This document shows positions 12,401 to 22,275 of a DNA stretch of 64,000 nt, piece after piece. How positions within the stretch are numbered: position 1 is the stretch's first letter; every line of letters starts with the position of its first letter. Made by a program: the position numbers and the translations under genes. The notes beneath the pieces are model-generated. The model ran no database searches. It was not told the DNA's origin and saw only the letters and a list, made by a program, of their open reading frames with translations. This DNA comes from Apostichopus japonicus (taxonomy: Eukaryota; Echinodermata; Holothuroidea; Aspidochirotida; Stichopodidae), in the NCBI RefSeq assembly GCF_037975245.1, contig NC_092562.1, positions 10,269,001 through 10,333,000 on the forward strand. Reading direction: 5' to 3'.

Positions 12401-15072
12401 CTGGGGATAATATCAAGCAGAATTAGAAGAGAGACCAGGTTAACTCTCTTTTCCCCCATTTAATAGTACAGCTTGCCTTAGTTGCTCTGTGTCTGACCTT
12501 GTCTGACCTTGTCTGTCTTTTCTGTGGGTTTAAATCTAAAGCTCTCCCACTGGTTTTTCATCAGGATTGATGGTATTACAGTCTCTGGCGCCCTCATATC
12601 GCCTGTGAAGCACGTTAGATTAGCGGAGTCTATCGGTGACATTGAGTCGGATAAGAATCTATTGCAGAGCGTGGTAGATAAGGTAAGTAAGGGAGGTTAT
12701 CATCTCATTAATATTGTGTCAAATTGTACAACCATCTTTGACTCCTGACAAAAACTATGGGCATGTCTTGGTCAAAAGACCACTTACAATTGATGGTAAG
12801 TCTTAACAATTCATGGCAATAAGAATCCTGTTCTTCATTTGCAAAACCAGGCCAGACTTATTTAATTTACTCTGAAAGCGCTAGAGGCATAATAAACCAA
12901 TTATTAGTGAAGGTTGTTTTTTAAAAATAACAGAATTTACTAAATTGTCTTTAACAGCATCTTGTTATATTAATGCAAGAAACCTAGTATAAGTAAAAGA
13001 AAGCAAGCTTGTGTGAAGAGGACTGCTACAGTACCTTGATCATGTATACAAAGGAAAGTCTTGCCTATGTATACCGGTTTAATATCAGAGCGGTATAACT
13101 TAAACTGCATTGCCACCTTGATCATGTATACAAAGGAAAGTCTTGCCTATGTACACCTGTTAAATATGAGAGCGGTATAACTTAGACTGCATTGCCACCT
13201 TGATCATGTATACAAAGGGAAGTCTTGCCTATGTATACCGGTTTAATATCAGAGCGGTATAACTTAGACTTCATTGCCACCTTGATCATGTATACAAAGG
13301 AAAGTCTTGCCTATGTACACCTGTTTAATATAATAGCGGTATAACTTAGCCTGCATTGCCATCTTTATTATATAAACAAAGGGAAGTCTTGTCAATGTAC
13401 ACCTGTTTAATATGAGAGCGGTATAACTTAGCCTGCATTGTCACCTTGATCATATGTACAAAGGGAAGTCTTGCCTATGTACACTTGTTTAATATAATAG
13501 CGGTATAACTTAGCCTGCATTGCCATCTTTATTATATAAACAAAGGGAAGTCTTGCCTATGCACACCTGTTTAATATGAGAGCGGTATAACTTAGCCTGC
13601 ATTGTCACCTTGATCATATGTACAAAGGGAAGTCTTGCCTATGTACACTTGTTTAATATAATAGCGGTATAACTTAGCCTGCATTGCCATCTTTATTATA
13701 TAAACAAAGGGAAGTCTTGCCAATGTACACCTGTTTAATATGAGAGCGGTATAACTTGGCCTTATCTTTTCTCACAACGTTACAGGCTCTCGACCGAGGG
13801 TTGGTTTTATCCGTTGCTAAGTACTTAGAGGATGAGGAATCTTTTCTTCCACCGCCGAGGTAGGTCTAATATCTCTGCTCTCTTTTAATCATAATTTAAG
13901 CCAAATTTGATACAATCAATCAGTGTTTTAGGTGATGAAGATTCATTATGGATTGAGATTAAATGGTTGAAATCAAACTTGTTTGGAGGGTTTCCTTTCA
14001 TATCCATTTTTTATGTACGTTGTCTCAAATCACCGACAATGTGGTTCCCTTAAGCAGAGGTGAGGGTCAATTAGTGTGAAATTACTTTTTTTTGGAAGGC
14101 CAAGGGAGGGGGAAAAGACCTCAAGAATTTAGGGTCCTCAATAAATGTAAAACAGACAGTACAGTGAATGATTAAATGTATCAATGTGGTCTTTATTTTT
14201 TTAATGGAATGTTATGAATGACCGAGTGGACTGGTTTGGTAGACATCCACATGCTGGACAAGTGGAGAGATAATGGGTTGGTTAGGGGAAGGAAGGGGAA
14301 GGTAGGGGGTGGAAATTGAAGGTCGGAGGACGGAGAGGGGAAGGTATGGGGAGGGGGGGGGGAGAGAGAAGGAGAAGGAAGGTAGGGGAGGAAGAAGGAA
14401 GGTTGGGGAGTAAGAGGGAAGGTGGGGGAGTGAGAAGGGTCAGTAGGGGGAGGGAGAGGTAGGAGAAGGGAGAGGGGAAGGTATTGGGAAGGGAGGTAGG
14501 GGAGGGAAAGGGAAGGTGGGTGGAGTGAGAAGGGGAGGGAGAGGGAGAGGGAGAGGGAAGAAGAGGGGAGGGAGAGGGAAAGGTATGAGAAAGGGGAGGA
14601 GAAGGTAGGGGGTGGGAGATGGAAGGTCGGGGGATGGGAAGGTAGGGGGATGGAGAAAGGTAGGAGAGGGAAAGAGAAGGTCAAGGGAGGAGTGGAAAAA
14701 GGGAAGGGAGGGGCTTGGAGGGGAGAGGGAGGAAAAGACGGAGTGGTAGAGGAGGAAGTATGTCTTCTTTCACTGTCTTAATGGTATTTTCTGTTTCATC
14801 AGTAAAAGAAAATTTACAACCTTCGCCTTTACGTAATGCTATAGAGGTGCTTGCTATAAGTGAATACTTCAAGCATATCAAAATCCCCAAATCACCCACA
14901 CGGAATACGATTTATGTGATCTGTTTGGGGTAGTTGTTCATGTTGGTTGTTTCTCTCTTTAACTTTCAGCATCAGGGTGACAGTGAATACTGAATTAACT
15001 GAAGAAATGCTGGACAAAGGAGTGTCCATCTTGAAAGATTTACTAGAGGAAGCTACACAAGCAAGTAGTTAA
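34..15072 (+). CDS. SPTLC1: Serine palmitoyltransferase subunit 1 (partial, last ten coding exons)
   Basis: This is the regulatory, non-catalytic subunit of serine palmitoyltransferase, the ER enzyme that joins serine and palmitoyl-CoA in the first step of sphingolipid synthesis; it pairs with SPTLC2/3. Coding exons, all phase-compatible: 34-106, 2426-2558, 5046-5175, 5767-5856, 7578-7685, 9523-9618, 11358-11509, 12565-12682, 13786-13859, 14970-15072 (TAA). They encode 358 residues, matching human SPTLC1 from about residue 118 to the end; earlier exons lie outside the window. Visible family motifs are [13 protein letters not shown] (its Cys codon at 76-78 corresponds to human C133, mutated in HSAN1), [46 protein letters not shown] and [14 protein letters not shown]. 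The fold is the alpha-oxoamine synthase type, whose catalytic PLP lysine is supplied by the partner subunit. The donor after 7685 is weak (AAG|GTTCGT); AAC|GTGAAG at 7679/7680 is an alternative that would drop two residues. Confidence 0.96.
107..2220 (+). repeat. Minisatellite of about 38 bp seeded at the SPTLC1 splice donor
   Basis: A tandem array fills most of the first visible SPTLC1 intron. Units of about 37-38 bp read roughly AGGTAAGTCTACTATCAC followed by an AT-rich ATATTTAGATGTATTTAT part. Units are close to one another from 107 to about 1900 (about 47 copies) and degenerate to about 2220. The real exon/intron junction (GATAG|GTGAGTCTACTATCAC) matches the start of the unit almost exactly, so the array begins at the splice donor and most units contain an AG|GTAAGT donor-like sequence. 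Variant forms (GTATGTATAG against ATTTATAG, CACCTATATTTTAA against CACATATATTTAGA) recur in order, which suggests higher-order amplification. Confidence 0.95.
2559..4039. other. SPTLC1 intron sequence with simple repeats, no gene seen
   Basis: This is the first part of the 2559-5045 intron. I see no coding segment. It contains a G-run near 3283-3297 and TA/CA dinucleotide tracts near 3367-3382 and 3463-3506. A short segment near 3440-3460 read on the minus strand resembles a Pol III box B (GGTTTGAATCCC) and could be a worn SINE fragment, but no matching box A was found. Confidence 0.5.
4040..4138 (+). pseudogene. THAP-domain remnant with an internal stop
   Basis: Starting at the ATG at 4040, the frame reads [18 protein letters not shown], then DYGREN, a TGA stop at 4112-4114, then YFVIPDRKG. 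This is the pattern of the first half of a THAP (C2CH) zinc-binding DNA-binding domain: M-P-x-C, then GC-x-NR, then an aromatic-x-IP block. THAP domains occur in P-element transposases and in host proteins derived from them. The rest of the domain (the later Cys-x-x-His pair) was not found downstream, so this is a broken first exon or a truncated copy inside an SPTLC1 intron. A perfect TGACGTCA CRE-type site lies 88 bp upstream (3945-3952), which would fit a promoter end of a former gene or transposon. The identification rests on motif spacing only. Confidence 0.5.
4690..5008 (+). mobile_element. tRNA-derived SINE, copy 1
   Basis: The head resembles a tRNA with internal Pol III promoter elements: a box A-like TGGTCAAGTGGTTAAGG and a box B-like AGTTCGAGTCCTGG about 40 bp further on. 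A tRNA-unrelated body follows (TTGGGCAAGGCACTTTATC and onward) and the element ends in an (ATT)n tail at about 4988-5008. It sits in the SPTLC1 intron, and its tail ends about 37 bp before the acceptor of the exon starting at 5046. A second copy is at 8449. A clear target duplication was not found. Confidence 0.85.
5176..7577. other. SPTLC1 introns around the short exon 5767-5856
   Basis: Apart from the exon at 5767-5856 and the repeat fragment near 6600-6930, no coding or RNA feature was recognised. The stretch 7080-7210 is very AT-rich with TTTAAAT and AATATCTTA palindromic pieces. Open frames here (for example 5785-6042, which extends the exon through its donor) are intron read-through. 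Confidence 0.5.
6609..6934. repeat. Dispersed DNA-transposon-like fragment (CATGGGCG ends)
   Basis: The left edge reads CATGGGCGTCTGCAG and the right edge, on the opposite strand, CATGGGCGCAGATCC, giving short inverted ends. The right part contains GGTGGGGAC-type blocks and GGGGACGCGTCCC-like sequence that recur in the hAT element at 40714-42561. No matching 8-bp target duplication is visible at the flanks, so the limits and class are uncertain; a worn hAT derivative is the likeliest reading. Confidence 0.4.
7688..8131 (+). repeat. Minisatellite of 14-15 bp next to the SPTLC1 donor
   Basis: About 30 tandem units alternate between GGGAGTATCAGTGTA (15 bp) and GGGAGTATCAATGA (14 bp), with a GGGAGTATCGTTTA variant. 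The array begins within 10 bp of the splice donor that follows the exon 7578-7685. Unlike the array at 107, the unit does not itself contain a consensus donor. Confidence 0.95.
8449..8640 (+). mobile_element. tRNA-derived SINE, copy 2 (divergent)
   Basis: The same architecture as the SINE at 4690: TTGTGGTCAAGTGG box A region, a box B-like AGTTCCAATCCTGG, then TTGGGCCAGGCACTTTAT and TGCCTCTCTGCACCC. It lacks about 14 bp between the boxes and the box B carries substitutions, so it is probably inactive. The 3' end is not sharply defined. Confidence 0.75.
8641..9522. other. SPTLC1 intron, nothing recognised
   Basis: Holds a short TG tract near 8695-8712, a G-run near 8759 and an A-run at about 8935. 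No exon, RNA gene or bounded repeat was recognised before the exon at 9523. Confidence 0.5.
9733..10138 (+). repeat. Minisatellite of 21 bp with acceptor-like units
   Basis: About 19 tandem units of GTTGTTGGCTATTCTACAGA type fill the start of the SPTLC1 intron after 9618. Most units contain TATTCTACAG, which resembles a 3' splice site. Open frames across the array in all three frames are products of the repeat period (a multiple of three) and are not genes. Confidence 0.93.
10150..10870 (+). repeat. Minisatellite of about 22 bp
   Basis: A second array directly follows the one at 9733. Units of about 22 bp read CTTGTTACCTATCC plus TACATTAT, with about 24 recognisable copies to 10700 and degenerate copies to about 10870. 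It shares the TTxCTATTCTACA-like core with the upstream array, so the two may have a common origin. Confidence 0.9.
10971..11328 (+). mobile_element. TTAA-flanked MITE, copy 1
   Basis: The element is bounded by TTAA at 10967-10970 and 11329-11332. The left end reads AGGGTGTGCAGACTCGCGC and the right end GCGAGTCTTCAATGCCT, imperfect terminal inverted repeats. Its body contains ATCGATCCCAGAAAA and GATGGACATCTCAGGTC. Three further copies lie at 52422, 58277 and 59026. A TTAA target duplication is the hallmark of piggyBac-class transposition, so this is most likely a piggyBac-type MITE; it has no coding capacity. Confidence 0.85.
12683..13032. other. SPTLC1 intron, nothing recognised
   Basis: Unique-looking AT-rich intron sequence between the exon ending at 12682 and the 82-bp repeat array. 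Confidence 0.5.
13033..13757 (+). repeat. 82-bp tandem repeat with a higher-order pattern
   Basis: About nine units start with ACCTTGATCATGTATACAAA and continue through AGTCTTGCCTATGTA and AGAGCGGTATAACTTA. The first copies begin at about 13033, 13115 and 13197. From about 13360 two variants alternate (TTGATCATATGTAC and TTTATTATATAAAC), giving a dimer of about 165 bp. The array ends about 28 bp before the acceptor of the exon 13786-13859. Confidence 0.9.
14240..14760 (+). repeat. Polypurine (G/A-rich) tract in the last SPTLC1 intron
   Basis: About 500 bp are almost entirely G and A on the plus strand, in irregular GGGAAGGTAGGGG-type units. The long open frames on either strand are composition artefacts. 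Such tracts can form triplex or G-quadruplex structures. Confidence 0.9.
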
Positions 15073-15956
15073 ATCCAGCGTCAGCCGTGCAGGCTCAGAG
15101 AGGCTAATTCAGATAACAGTGTGCTCAAGTTGTTTCATATCTTCCCAAATTCCAAGTTTTCTGCGAAGAAACTGTGGGCTTGTGGAGTCTTGCTGTCTCA
15201 TATGAATTAGTGGTACGGTTTCTTGAAATATTTCAGAGACTATATCACTTAATTTAGGGAGTGAATGAAAATAAACAGAAAAACTGCCAAAGATTTTGGT
15301 ATTTTACTCTACATGATAAGAATGAAGCTTTTTGGCCAGTAGCTGCTTCATTTTACTATGTAGGTTCGCTGAGGTTATAAGGTTGACTTATCTTGTTTTG
15401 TAAAAAAATATCTCTGAGATGGTAGTTGCTAATGAAGAAGCTGATATCTTATTTTAATTAACTGCTCTATTAATTACAATGTTTGATGTTATGATATTGT
15501 AATGCAAGAAATATCCTACATTTTATGCATAAGTATCAGGCATGTTAAATATTAGAATGGCATGCTAATCATAATAACCTTTACAGGGGGGGGGGGGGGG
15601 GTTTGGGGGATTTGAGATTCAACATCTATGAAATTTTCTTATGTCATTTCCTTGAGCCTGCATGGAGCTTTCAGATTACCGTCTTGCAGTGAAAGGGACG
15701 ATGGTTTTGTACTAGCAATTATAAATATCTTTAATTACTAATTTGTTAATATTTTTCATTCTCAATCAAGCACTTCAATTTTCCCATTTGTGTGCAATGT
15801 TGTTTTTATGTTACCATGGTTGTTTGAATTGTTTTGTCTTTATTGGTTTGTACCGACCACCTTGTTATTACCAATTATAAGCTACTTCAAACTCTTCTCC
15901 TCAGTAGGATAACTTATGATGAGGTGGAATGGAGAAAAGTTTGGGAAAATGGTGCT

Positions 15957-16331
15957 CAAGGGCGGCGGGGCACAGGGGGCATGTGCCCCCCCTCACTTTT
16001 TTTCAGGTTAAAAATGTGCCCTTTTTCTACATAAAAATTGTACTCTTGATCACGGGCACAGAAGCAAAAACGAATAAGAGAGAAACTGTTAAAAGAAACA
16101 GCAACAAAAATTCCAAAGCCCACATACTTTTTCAATAAAGTAACTAAAGAACAGGAACCAGAGTGTGAAACACCTCAGTGTAGTAACATTGTGTATACGC
16201 AAATAAGATAATACAAAAAGAGTTATAAAGTGTACTAAATATCAGGCTGCATTAGTCCAATCGAATTTCTGCAAAAGGCCCTTCGACTTCGGTGCCCCCC
16301 CCCCCAGATTAAACGTGCTTCCGTGCCCTTG
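15957..16331 (+). mobile_element. Small non-autonomous hAT-like element
   Basis: The element begins CAAGGGCGGCGG and ends TGCCCTTG, with short inverted ends CAAGGGC. It is flanked by near-identical 8-bp sequences, ATGGTGCT (15949-15956) and GTGGTGCT (16332-16339). Length is 375 bp with no transposase. An 8-bp target duplication and CA(A/G)GGGC ends are typical of hAT elements; the single mismatch could be a later substitution. Confidence 0.65.
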
Positions 16332-17744
16332 GTGGTGCTCCCAATGGAGGTTCAAAGAGCAAATTACTTCGGTTCCATCACAGAAATCGTAGATAAAATT
16401 GATTGACTGACATGTTTTCTCAGTGAGCGATGTTACAATGCCAAGGAAAACTCTCTTTTTACATTCTTTGTTCAAATCCCTCATCTTTTGATATTCTCCA
16501 TCTTGCAATAGTAGACCAAGGTGTTTAATCACTTTCTGATATATGTAGCTACTTCAATGATTGGAGAGAGAAGGGATAGTGTGAAAGACAAGGGAAGAGA
16601 TTGCAAAAACAGGAAATTATTTGTAAGCAGTAAATTTTTCTAATGTAATTTTAACCTACAAGCCTGGAGAAGCTAGCCACCACCTGGCTCTCTTCATAGT
16701 ACCAGACTTCAAAGTTGCTGTAATTTATGCATGTAATAATAATGTAACCAATTAATAAGCCTGATTCTGTTTATTTTTCTTTTATAAACTGTTTTGTGAT
16801 TTAAGATGAGGTAGACGGTTAAATTTCATCAGTTAAATGACTATGAATCTATCACGAACAATCCTTAGAAAAATGGTCACCGAAAGTATCATATTGCTTG
16901 GAATTTATTTTAACCCTTTTTATGATTCATGAGGATCTTCAAAGTAACCTGCTGTCTGAGAAACATGAAAGAATGATTTAAGACGAAGACTAATGAACAC
17001 TCTTTTATGTGACAAAATGTAAATTTCAACGTTTTTTTTACGTCAAACCCAAGTTACTGATGTCATTGATGTGGTAGGGTTATGTGAGATGTATTCAATT
17101 GTCAATATACAGTTTTGTTTGTTCTTCAGACAGGTATCATCTTTCTTTTGTAAACTTGCAAAAATAAAACATGGATTAAGGTGAAATTTAAGTGTTGTTT
17201 TGTCATTATGTCAAATTTCAAGTGGTTCGGTTCGAAATGTCTGTATACTTTGTCAACAAGGCTTGGCCAACTATGAACTCCCAGTTATGTTAAGCTGGAA
17301 TTGTGTAATGATGTGCATAATTGTATTGTTTGTAGGTGTAAACAGGCTAAAAGAGAATTGGGTTTATCAAATTAAATCAGTTTAAACAATAGGGTTTCAA
17401 GTTAAATCGATCATATACCTGCATTTATTTCCCATTGCTAGGCATCCTATGGGAATTATCGAGGAAAAGAAATAAATTGTTTCCATCAAGATATGAAATA
17501 TAACAGGATAGTTTAATGAAATACAAATAACATGTTCTGTAAATAACTTGTTAAATACAACCTGGAATTAGTATCATTAAAAGACAGTCAACTGCAGATG
17601 GCAGTGACGAGTAGAGATTCTGGAAAAGAAACAATTCTAGCTAGAATATGATTGGAACCAGTCAGGTGCGTATTGCGGAATTTGACAAGGGAGGGGCCAA
17701 ACTGTTGGCAAACTATCAGAGACGTAGATACGGCTTTGCAAACT

Positions 17745-17830
17745 ATTTAAACGTAGCGCCACCATGGGTTGGCACGAAACATACAAGAAAATTTTGGCTG
17801 AAAATGCCTCCCATATTGGTGGAAATGGCA
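17745..17830 (-). repeat. Dispersed repeat motif shared with the hAT element at 40714
   Basis: Read on the minus strand, this segment (GGGAAGTGCCATTTCC, then CGTGCCAACCCATGGTGGCG) matches blocks inside the hAT element at about 41706-41810 and 42437-42530. It is probably an old fragment of a related transposon family. The open frame across it is not supported as a gene. Confidence 0.5.
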
Positions 17831-18600
17831 CTTCCCAGGCCTTGTAACTTGCATCTTAGCATTTTCTCTTTTGAAATTACTAGCGATATAAAAAAAAAAC
17901 ATACAAAAAAATATGCCCAATGGGGGGCAGCTCTCCCTTTCGCCCCCCCCAACCTTGTCTATGCACCTGAAACCAGTGACCTCTGGGTTACAAGTCCATC
18001 CATTGTTCCCTTTACCGCATGTGCGGGGGGGGGGGGGTGGGTGGGCACACAATAAGGATTTTGGGCACTTATCTTGTTAGGGCTGGTTTATAAAGGTTAG
18101 GGACAACTTCTCTATTAGGAAGTTGATTTAGATCAATAGTGAACAAAATTTGGAATTGAAAAAAAATATGCAAATTTATAGTATGCAAATTAGGCCGCCA
18201 TTTTGTTTTTCATGGAAAACAACAAAATACCCAATAAAATCTCTAATGACTTCAAAATATATGATAAAGGTTCTTTTGGTGTTGCTCTTTCAGATGATAC
18301 CTGTTGAAGATTGACAGAGTTATGACTGATTTCATATTTAGTACACGTTTATGACCCAATGTGGACATCAAATCATGTATACATTTGAACATGATACATT
18401 TGTTGGAAGTGATTTGGAGGAGTTGGGTACTGTCTCTATTAGGAATATAATTAGGATATCATAAATTTACAAGTATCAAATATTGAGTATGCAAATCTAT
18501 GCATATTTATGCAAATGAGGCTGCCATTTTGTTTATCAAAAATCCCCCCAATTGTTATATATTCAAATCTTATCTGTATGTTACCTATCAATGTGCGATA

Positions 18601-18705
<105 letters not shown>

Positions 18706-18842
18706 CATTTATGACATATACTATATTATATATCATAAAATAAAGGAAGAAAAGATCAATTTTGATTGTTCACTAATTTTTATTCCTCATTTTTGTGAAT
18801 AATTTTATGTAAGACTGTAATGTAAATAATGATAGTTCAAAA

Positions 18843-18975
18843 ATTCCCCCAAGTTCTAAATCCCCCTCCCCTCAAGTTCTAAACCCCCTCCCCCAAGTTC
18901 TAACCACCTCCCTCAAGTTCTAAACCCCCTCCCACAGTTCTACCCCCCAAGTTCAAAATCCCCCCAAGTTCTTTT
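18843..18975 (+). repeat. CCCCAAGTTCTAA tandem repeat
   Basis: Seven to eight imperfect units of CCCCCAAGTTCTAAAT type. The same motif reappears on the other side of the LINE at 22251-22275 and, in the second duplicated unit, at about 31462-31482. This suggests that the LINE inserted into this array before the duplication. Confidence 0.8.
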
Positions 18976-18992
18976 TTTTTTTGGGGGGGGGG

Positions 18993-21900
18993 TTTCCTTT
19001 TTTTATTATCATTCCAACAAGAGTCCAAACAATGTACAATTCATAATAACATATACTTTATGACCAATAGTCAATATTAATGACAACAAAAAATAAATCA
19101 TTTAACTTCAAATAAAGATTTCCACTTAATGCCATCTGATATCAAAAGCATTTTGCTTACAACTAGTTTGATATATAAACTTTTCCTTTAGATAAAAATT
19201 CTTTAAATCAATTTTACCATAGTTAAAGGAAGGTTTCTCATTTTTAACCTTACTTTTGTAGACACAAAATTTCAGAACCAGAAGGATGTTATTAAACACA
19301 TAGTCTTTGTACAAATAATTTCCAAACAAAACAAGCTCTTTACTAACTACAATATTAATGTTCAATTTAATTTGAACCCAGATTTGAAAATCCCTCCATA
19401 CTTTCTGAGTGAAGCTGCATTCCCAGAATAAATGAATTAAACTCTCATCTGCTACCCCACAAAAAGTGCACAATGGATCAATGGTTTTGCCAATTTTAAC
19501 CATAAGAGTATTTGTCCCTAAAATTCTGTTAAGCAGACGAAATGGGAACCAACGGAGCTTCACCTCAGAAGTACATTTCCAATTGTATGTGCACACCTTA
19601 TACCAATCTACTTCAGACAAAATTGGGGACAAGAGCATGTTCCATTTGTGAATACATTTATATTGGACCTTATTATTTGTTAATAGAATATTATAAAACC
19701 TTTTACACCCTTTTGGATCCATAAAAACAGTTTTAATATGAAAGCCTTGAAATGGGAGTGCAAGAGAAATATTTATATGGCCTAATAGACCAGAAAAGGA
19801 TTTCTCTATTGCTTTTTTAATACCATGCACGTGAAGAAAATTTGTTCTCACATCATATTTTGTATAAATCTCATCGGCAGATAAGAACTCACCGTTACAG
19901 TTTACCAGATCATTAACATATAATATACCATGTCTTTGCCAATCTTTATACACTAGAGCACCAATGGTGCAGAAGCTCATACCTTTTCGAGCTTAAAAAT
20001 GTAGGGCCCACAAAACCAATTTTTTGGGCCTATGAGGGATACCCCCCCCCCCTCAGTTAGCAGAATCCTGGCCACACCACTGGCTATAATTCCTATTTTC
20101 CCCTTTAAATCCTATTTTACCCACTCTCTCAAACAATACCACTGACCTACTGTTCCCTATTAAACCTTCTCCCCTCTACCTTAGCAGACATAACTTCACA
20201 AGCACTCCCTATATAACTTCACAAGCTGCCTACATACCTCAGGCTCAAAGACTTCTAAGAATCGGCAAGTGCTGATTGGCTATAGGGCTCTCATGCTTAC
20301 AGTTCAACAGTTAATAACAACTCCCAGTCCTGCTTTAATTCCACTAACAGCTTCTGCAGAGCTTAACCACAAATGTAAACAAACAATGCAGAGATTGGGA
20401 GACAAATTAAAGGAGCTTTGGCAAAAAGTGAAGGCTCAGATTTTTTTTAAACAATGGGGATTAATTGTAATTAATTAACTTTTGACCAAAAATTATTATG
20501 CATCACCTTATTCATACACAATCCAACAATCATCAGTTCAACTTTGAATATGATCCATCAAAATCTTGAGGAGATTGAGATATTTGAAAATATTACAAAG
20601 AATGACCCCCGATGACCCCCTAAATGACATTTGACCTCAATTCTCTGAACACCCCTCGTAACTCTCATCCCGAGGAACATTGTGACCAAGTTTCATTATA
20701 ATTGGCCATACACTGTACGAACAGGAGCAATTTGAAAATATAGGGCCGCAGCCCGGGCCACAAAAGACCCATAGTTGATCTTTGATCTCAAATTCATGAA
20801 CACCCTGAAGGTAAAACTACCGTAGTACTATCGTGACAAACCCTCAACATTGTACCATGGAATCTGTAGGAGAAGAAGCATTTTGCGTATTTCCACAAAA
20901 TGGCCCATTACGGCCCACAGGTGACCTTTGACCCCAAATTTTGGACCATCTCTGATGACCCTATACCCAATGGTCCTTGTGTCCAAGTTTCATGAAATTC
21001 CATCAAACACTGTGCGAGTGGCAGCGGTTTTACCAATTGTTGACGGATAGAGTGATAGACGCCGCACTGTAACAATAGCTCACACCAGCATGCTGGTATG
21101 AGCTAAAAATGCATACATGTATTACCCACCTTAATATTTTCGTTGTGCCAAATACTGGAACTTAAAACATCATGAATATTTTGGGGCTTGAGCGAAACGG
21201 TGAAATCTTTCCAGGCTGAAAAAACACCTTTCCAAAAGGTATTTTTACTTTCTTTAATAACTCTATCCCAATAAGTACCAGAAGAGTAATCAAAATTACA
21301 ATTAGGAGTATTCACTTTATATAAATTATACACCTTACTGTCGATGTTATATTTAAGTAATCTACGAATCCAAGTAATCTTAAGTGCCTTCTAGAAAGGT
21401 TCAAATTGGATCATACCAGCACCTCCCTTTATAACAGGAAGTGCCTTTTGATTTCTACTGATCCTATCTACTTTACCTCCCCATACAGAGTTATAAAACT
21501 TGGAATTAATCTCCTTGATAATTTCTTTACTTGGGGTTGGAAGTGAAAGAACGAGATGGTTCAACTTTGGCAACAAAAGGGATTTTACCACAACTATTCT
21601 ACCTAAAACTGTCAAAAACCTCTTTGACCAGTGGTGAATTTGTTTTGTAATAGCCTGCATCATAGTTACATCATTTACATTCACGATAACATCCAGTTGT
21701 GTACAAAATGTTACCCCAAGATAACTGAATATATTATCGCCAACCCAAGATAAGTTATAATTCTTACATAAAACATCATCACTACCTTTTTTGGATCCTA
21801 TCCAAACAGCACTAGTTTTATCCATGTTAATTTTCAAACCAGATATATTATGGAAGTTTTCCAGAAGCTTGAAAGTTTGTGAAAAGAGAATTTTCAGTGC

Positions 21901-22250
21901 CATCTAAAATAATAGTTGTGTCATCGGCATATTGTAAAACTTTATATTCCATATCACGTATGATAATACCCTTAATATCCACACAATTATTAATGGCAAT
22001 ATTTCAAATCTGAGAACACAGAAGAAAAATATAAGGCGAAAGACCATCCCCTTGACGGCATCCTGAATTAATATAAAAAAATCGGGTCATGTGGCCGTTT
22101 ACCAAGACTGAAGATTGTGCATTGTTGTAAAAAACTGAGATCCATCTTTTAAAGCCTTCCCCAAAATTAAACAAATCTAGCGTTTTGAAAATAAATTCAT
22201 GTGAAACTGAGTCGAATGCTTTTTCAAAATCAATTAAGAGTAAGAGACCT
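18993..22250 (-). mobile_element. 5'-truncated L1/Tx1-like LINE, copy A, split by another element
   Basis: On the minus strand the LINE starts within the reverse transcriptase at 22250 (GLLLLIDFEKAFDSVSH, motif A with its Asp), continues through GCRQGDGLSPYIF and LQYADDTTIIL (the YADD catalytic motif, about 21915-21940), and ends with a zinc-binding C-terminal domain (CTFCG, then HLFWEC, about 19400-19480). The 3' tail is an AT-rich UTR ending near 18993. The upstream endonuclease region is missing. The frame is damaged: a frameshift before YADD and a TAG at about 21391-21393 where copy B has a Glu codon. The LINE is interrupted at 19951-21103 by the TA-flanked element. It cannot be active. 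Confidence 0.88.
19951..21103. mobile_element. TA-flanked 1.15-kb element, copy 1 (inside LINE A)
   Basis: The element starts CACTAGAGCACCAATGG and ends TGCTGGTATGAGC, with TA on both sides (19949-19950 and 21104-21105). Removing it with one TA rejoins the LINE reading frame exactly (CMHF to YKDWQRHG), which fixes its limits. It has no long terminal inverted repeats, but GCTCATACC near the left end and GGTATGAGC at the right end are inverted, and the right end forms a hairpin (AGCTCACACCAGC with GCTGGTATGAGCT). There is no transposase; a 69-residue open frame near 20269 is conserved between copies but unrecognised. TA duplication suggests Tc1/mariner-type mobilisation; a Helitron-like reading (CTAA after the hairpin) was considered. 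Confidence 0.8.
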
Positions 22251-22275
22251 GGAATCCCCCCCCCCCAAGTTCTAG

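Noticed and set aside
14193-14684. 163-codon minus-strand frame rich in Ser, Pro and Leu
   Set aside because: It is the translation of the polypurine tract's complement; no domain and no splice context.
17648-18055. 135-codon plus-strand frame
   Set aside because: Overlaps a dispersed repeat motif and a G-run; opposite-strand frames are equally long.
20269-20478. 69-codon frame repeated in the TA-flanked element
   Set aside because: It is conserved only because the element copies are; no recognisable domain, so not called as a gene.
19951-21105. Helitron interpretation of the TA-flanked element
   Set aside because: A hairpin followed by CTAA fits a Helitron end, but the TA duplication and exact repair of the LINE frame fit DNA-transposon insertion better, and there is no Rep/helicase.
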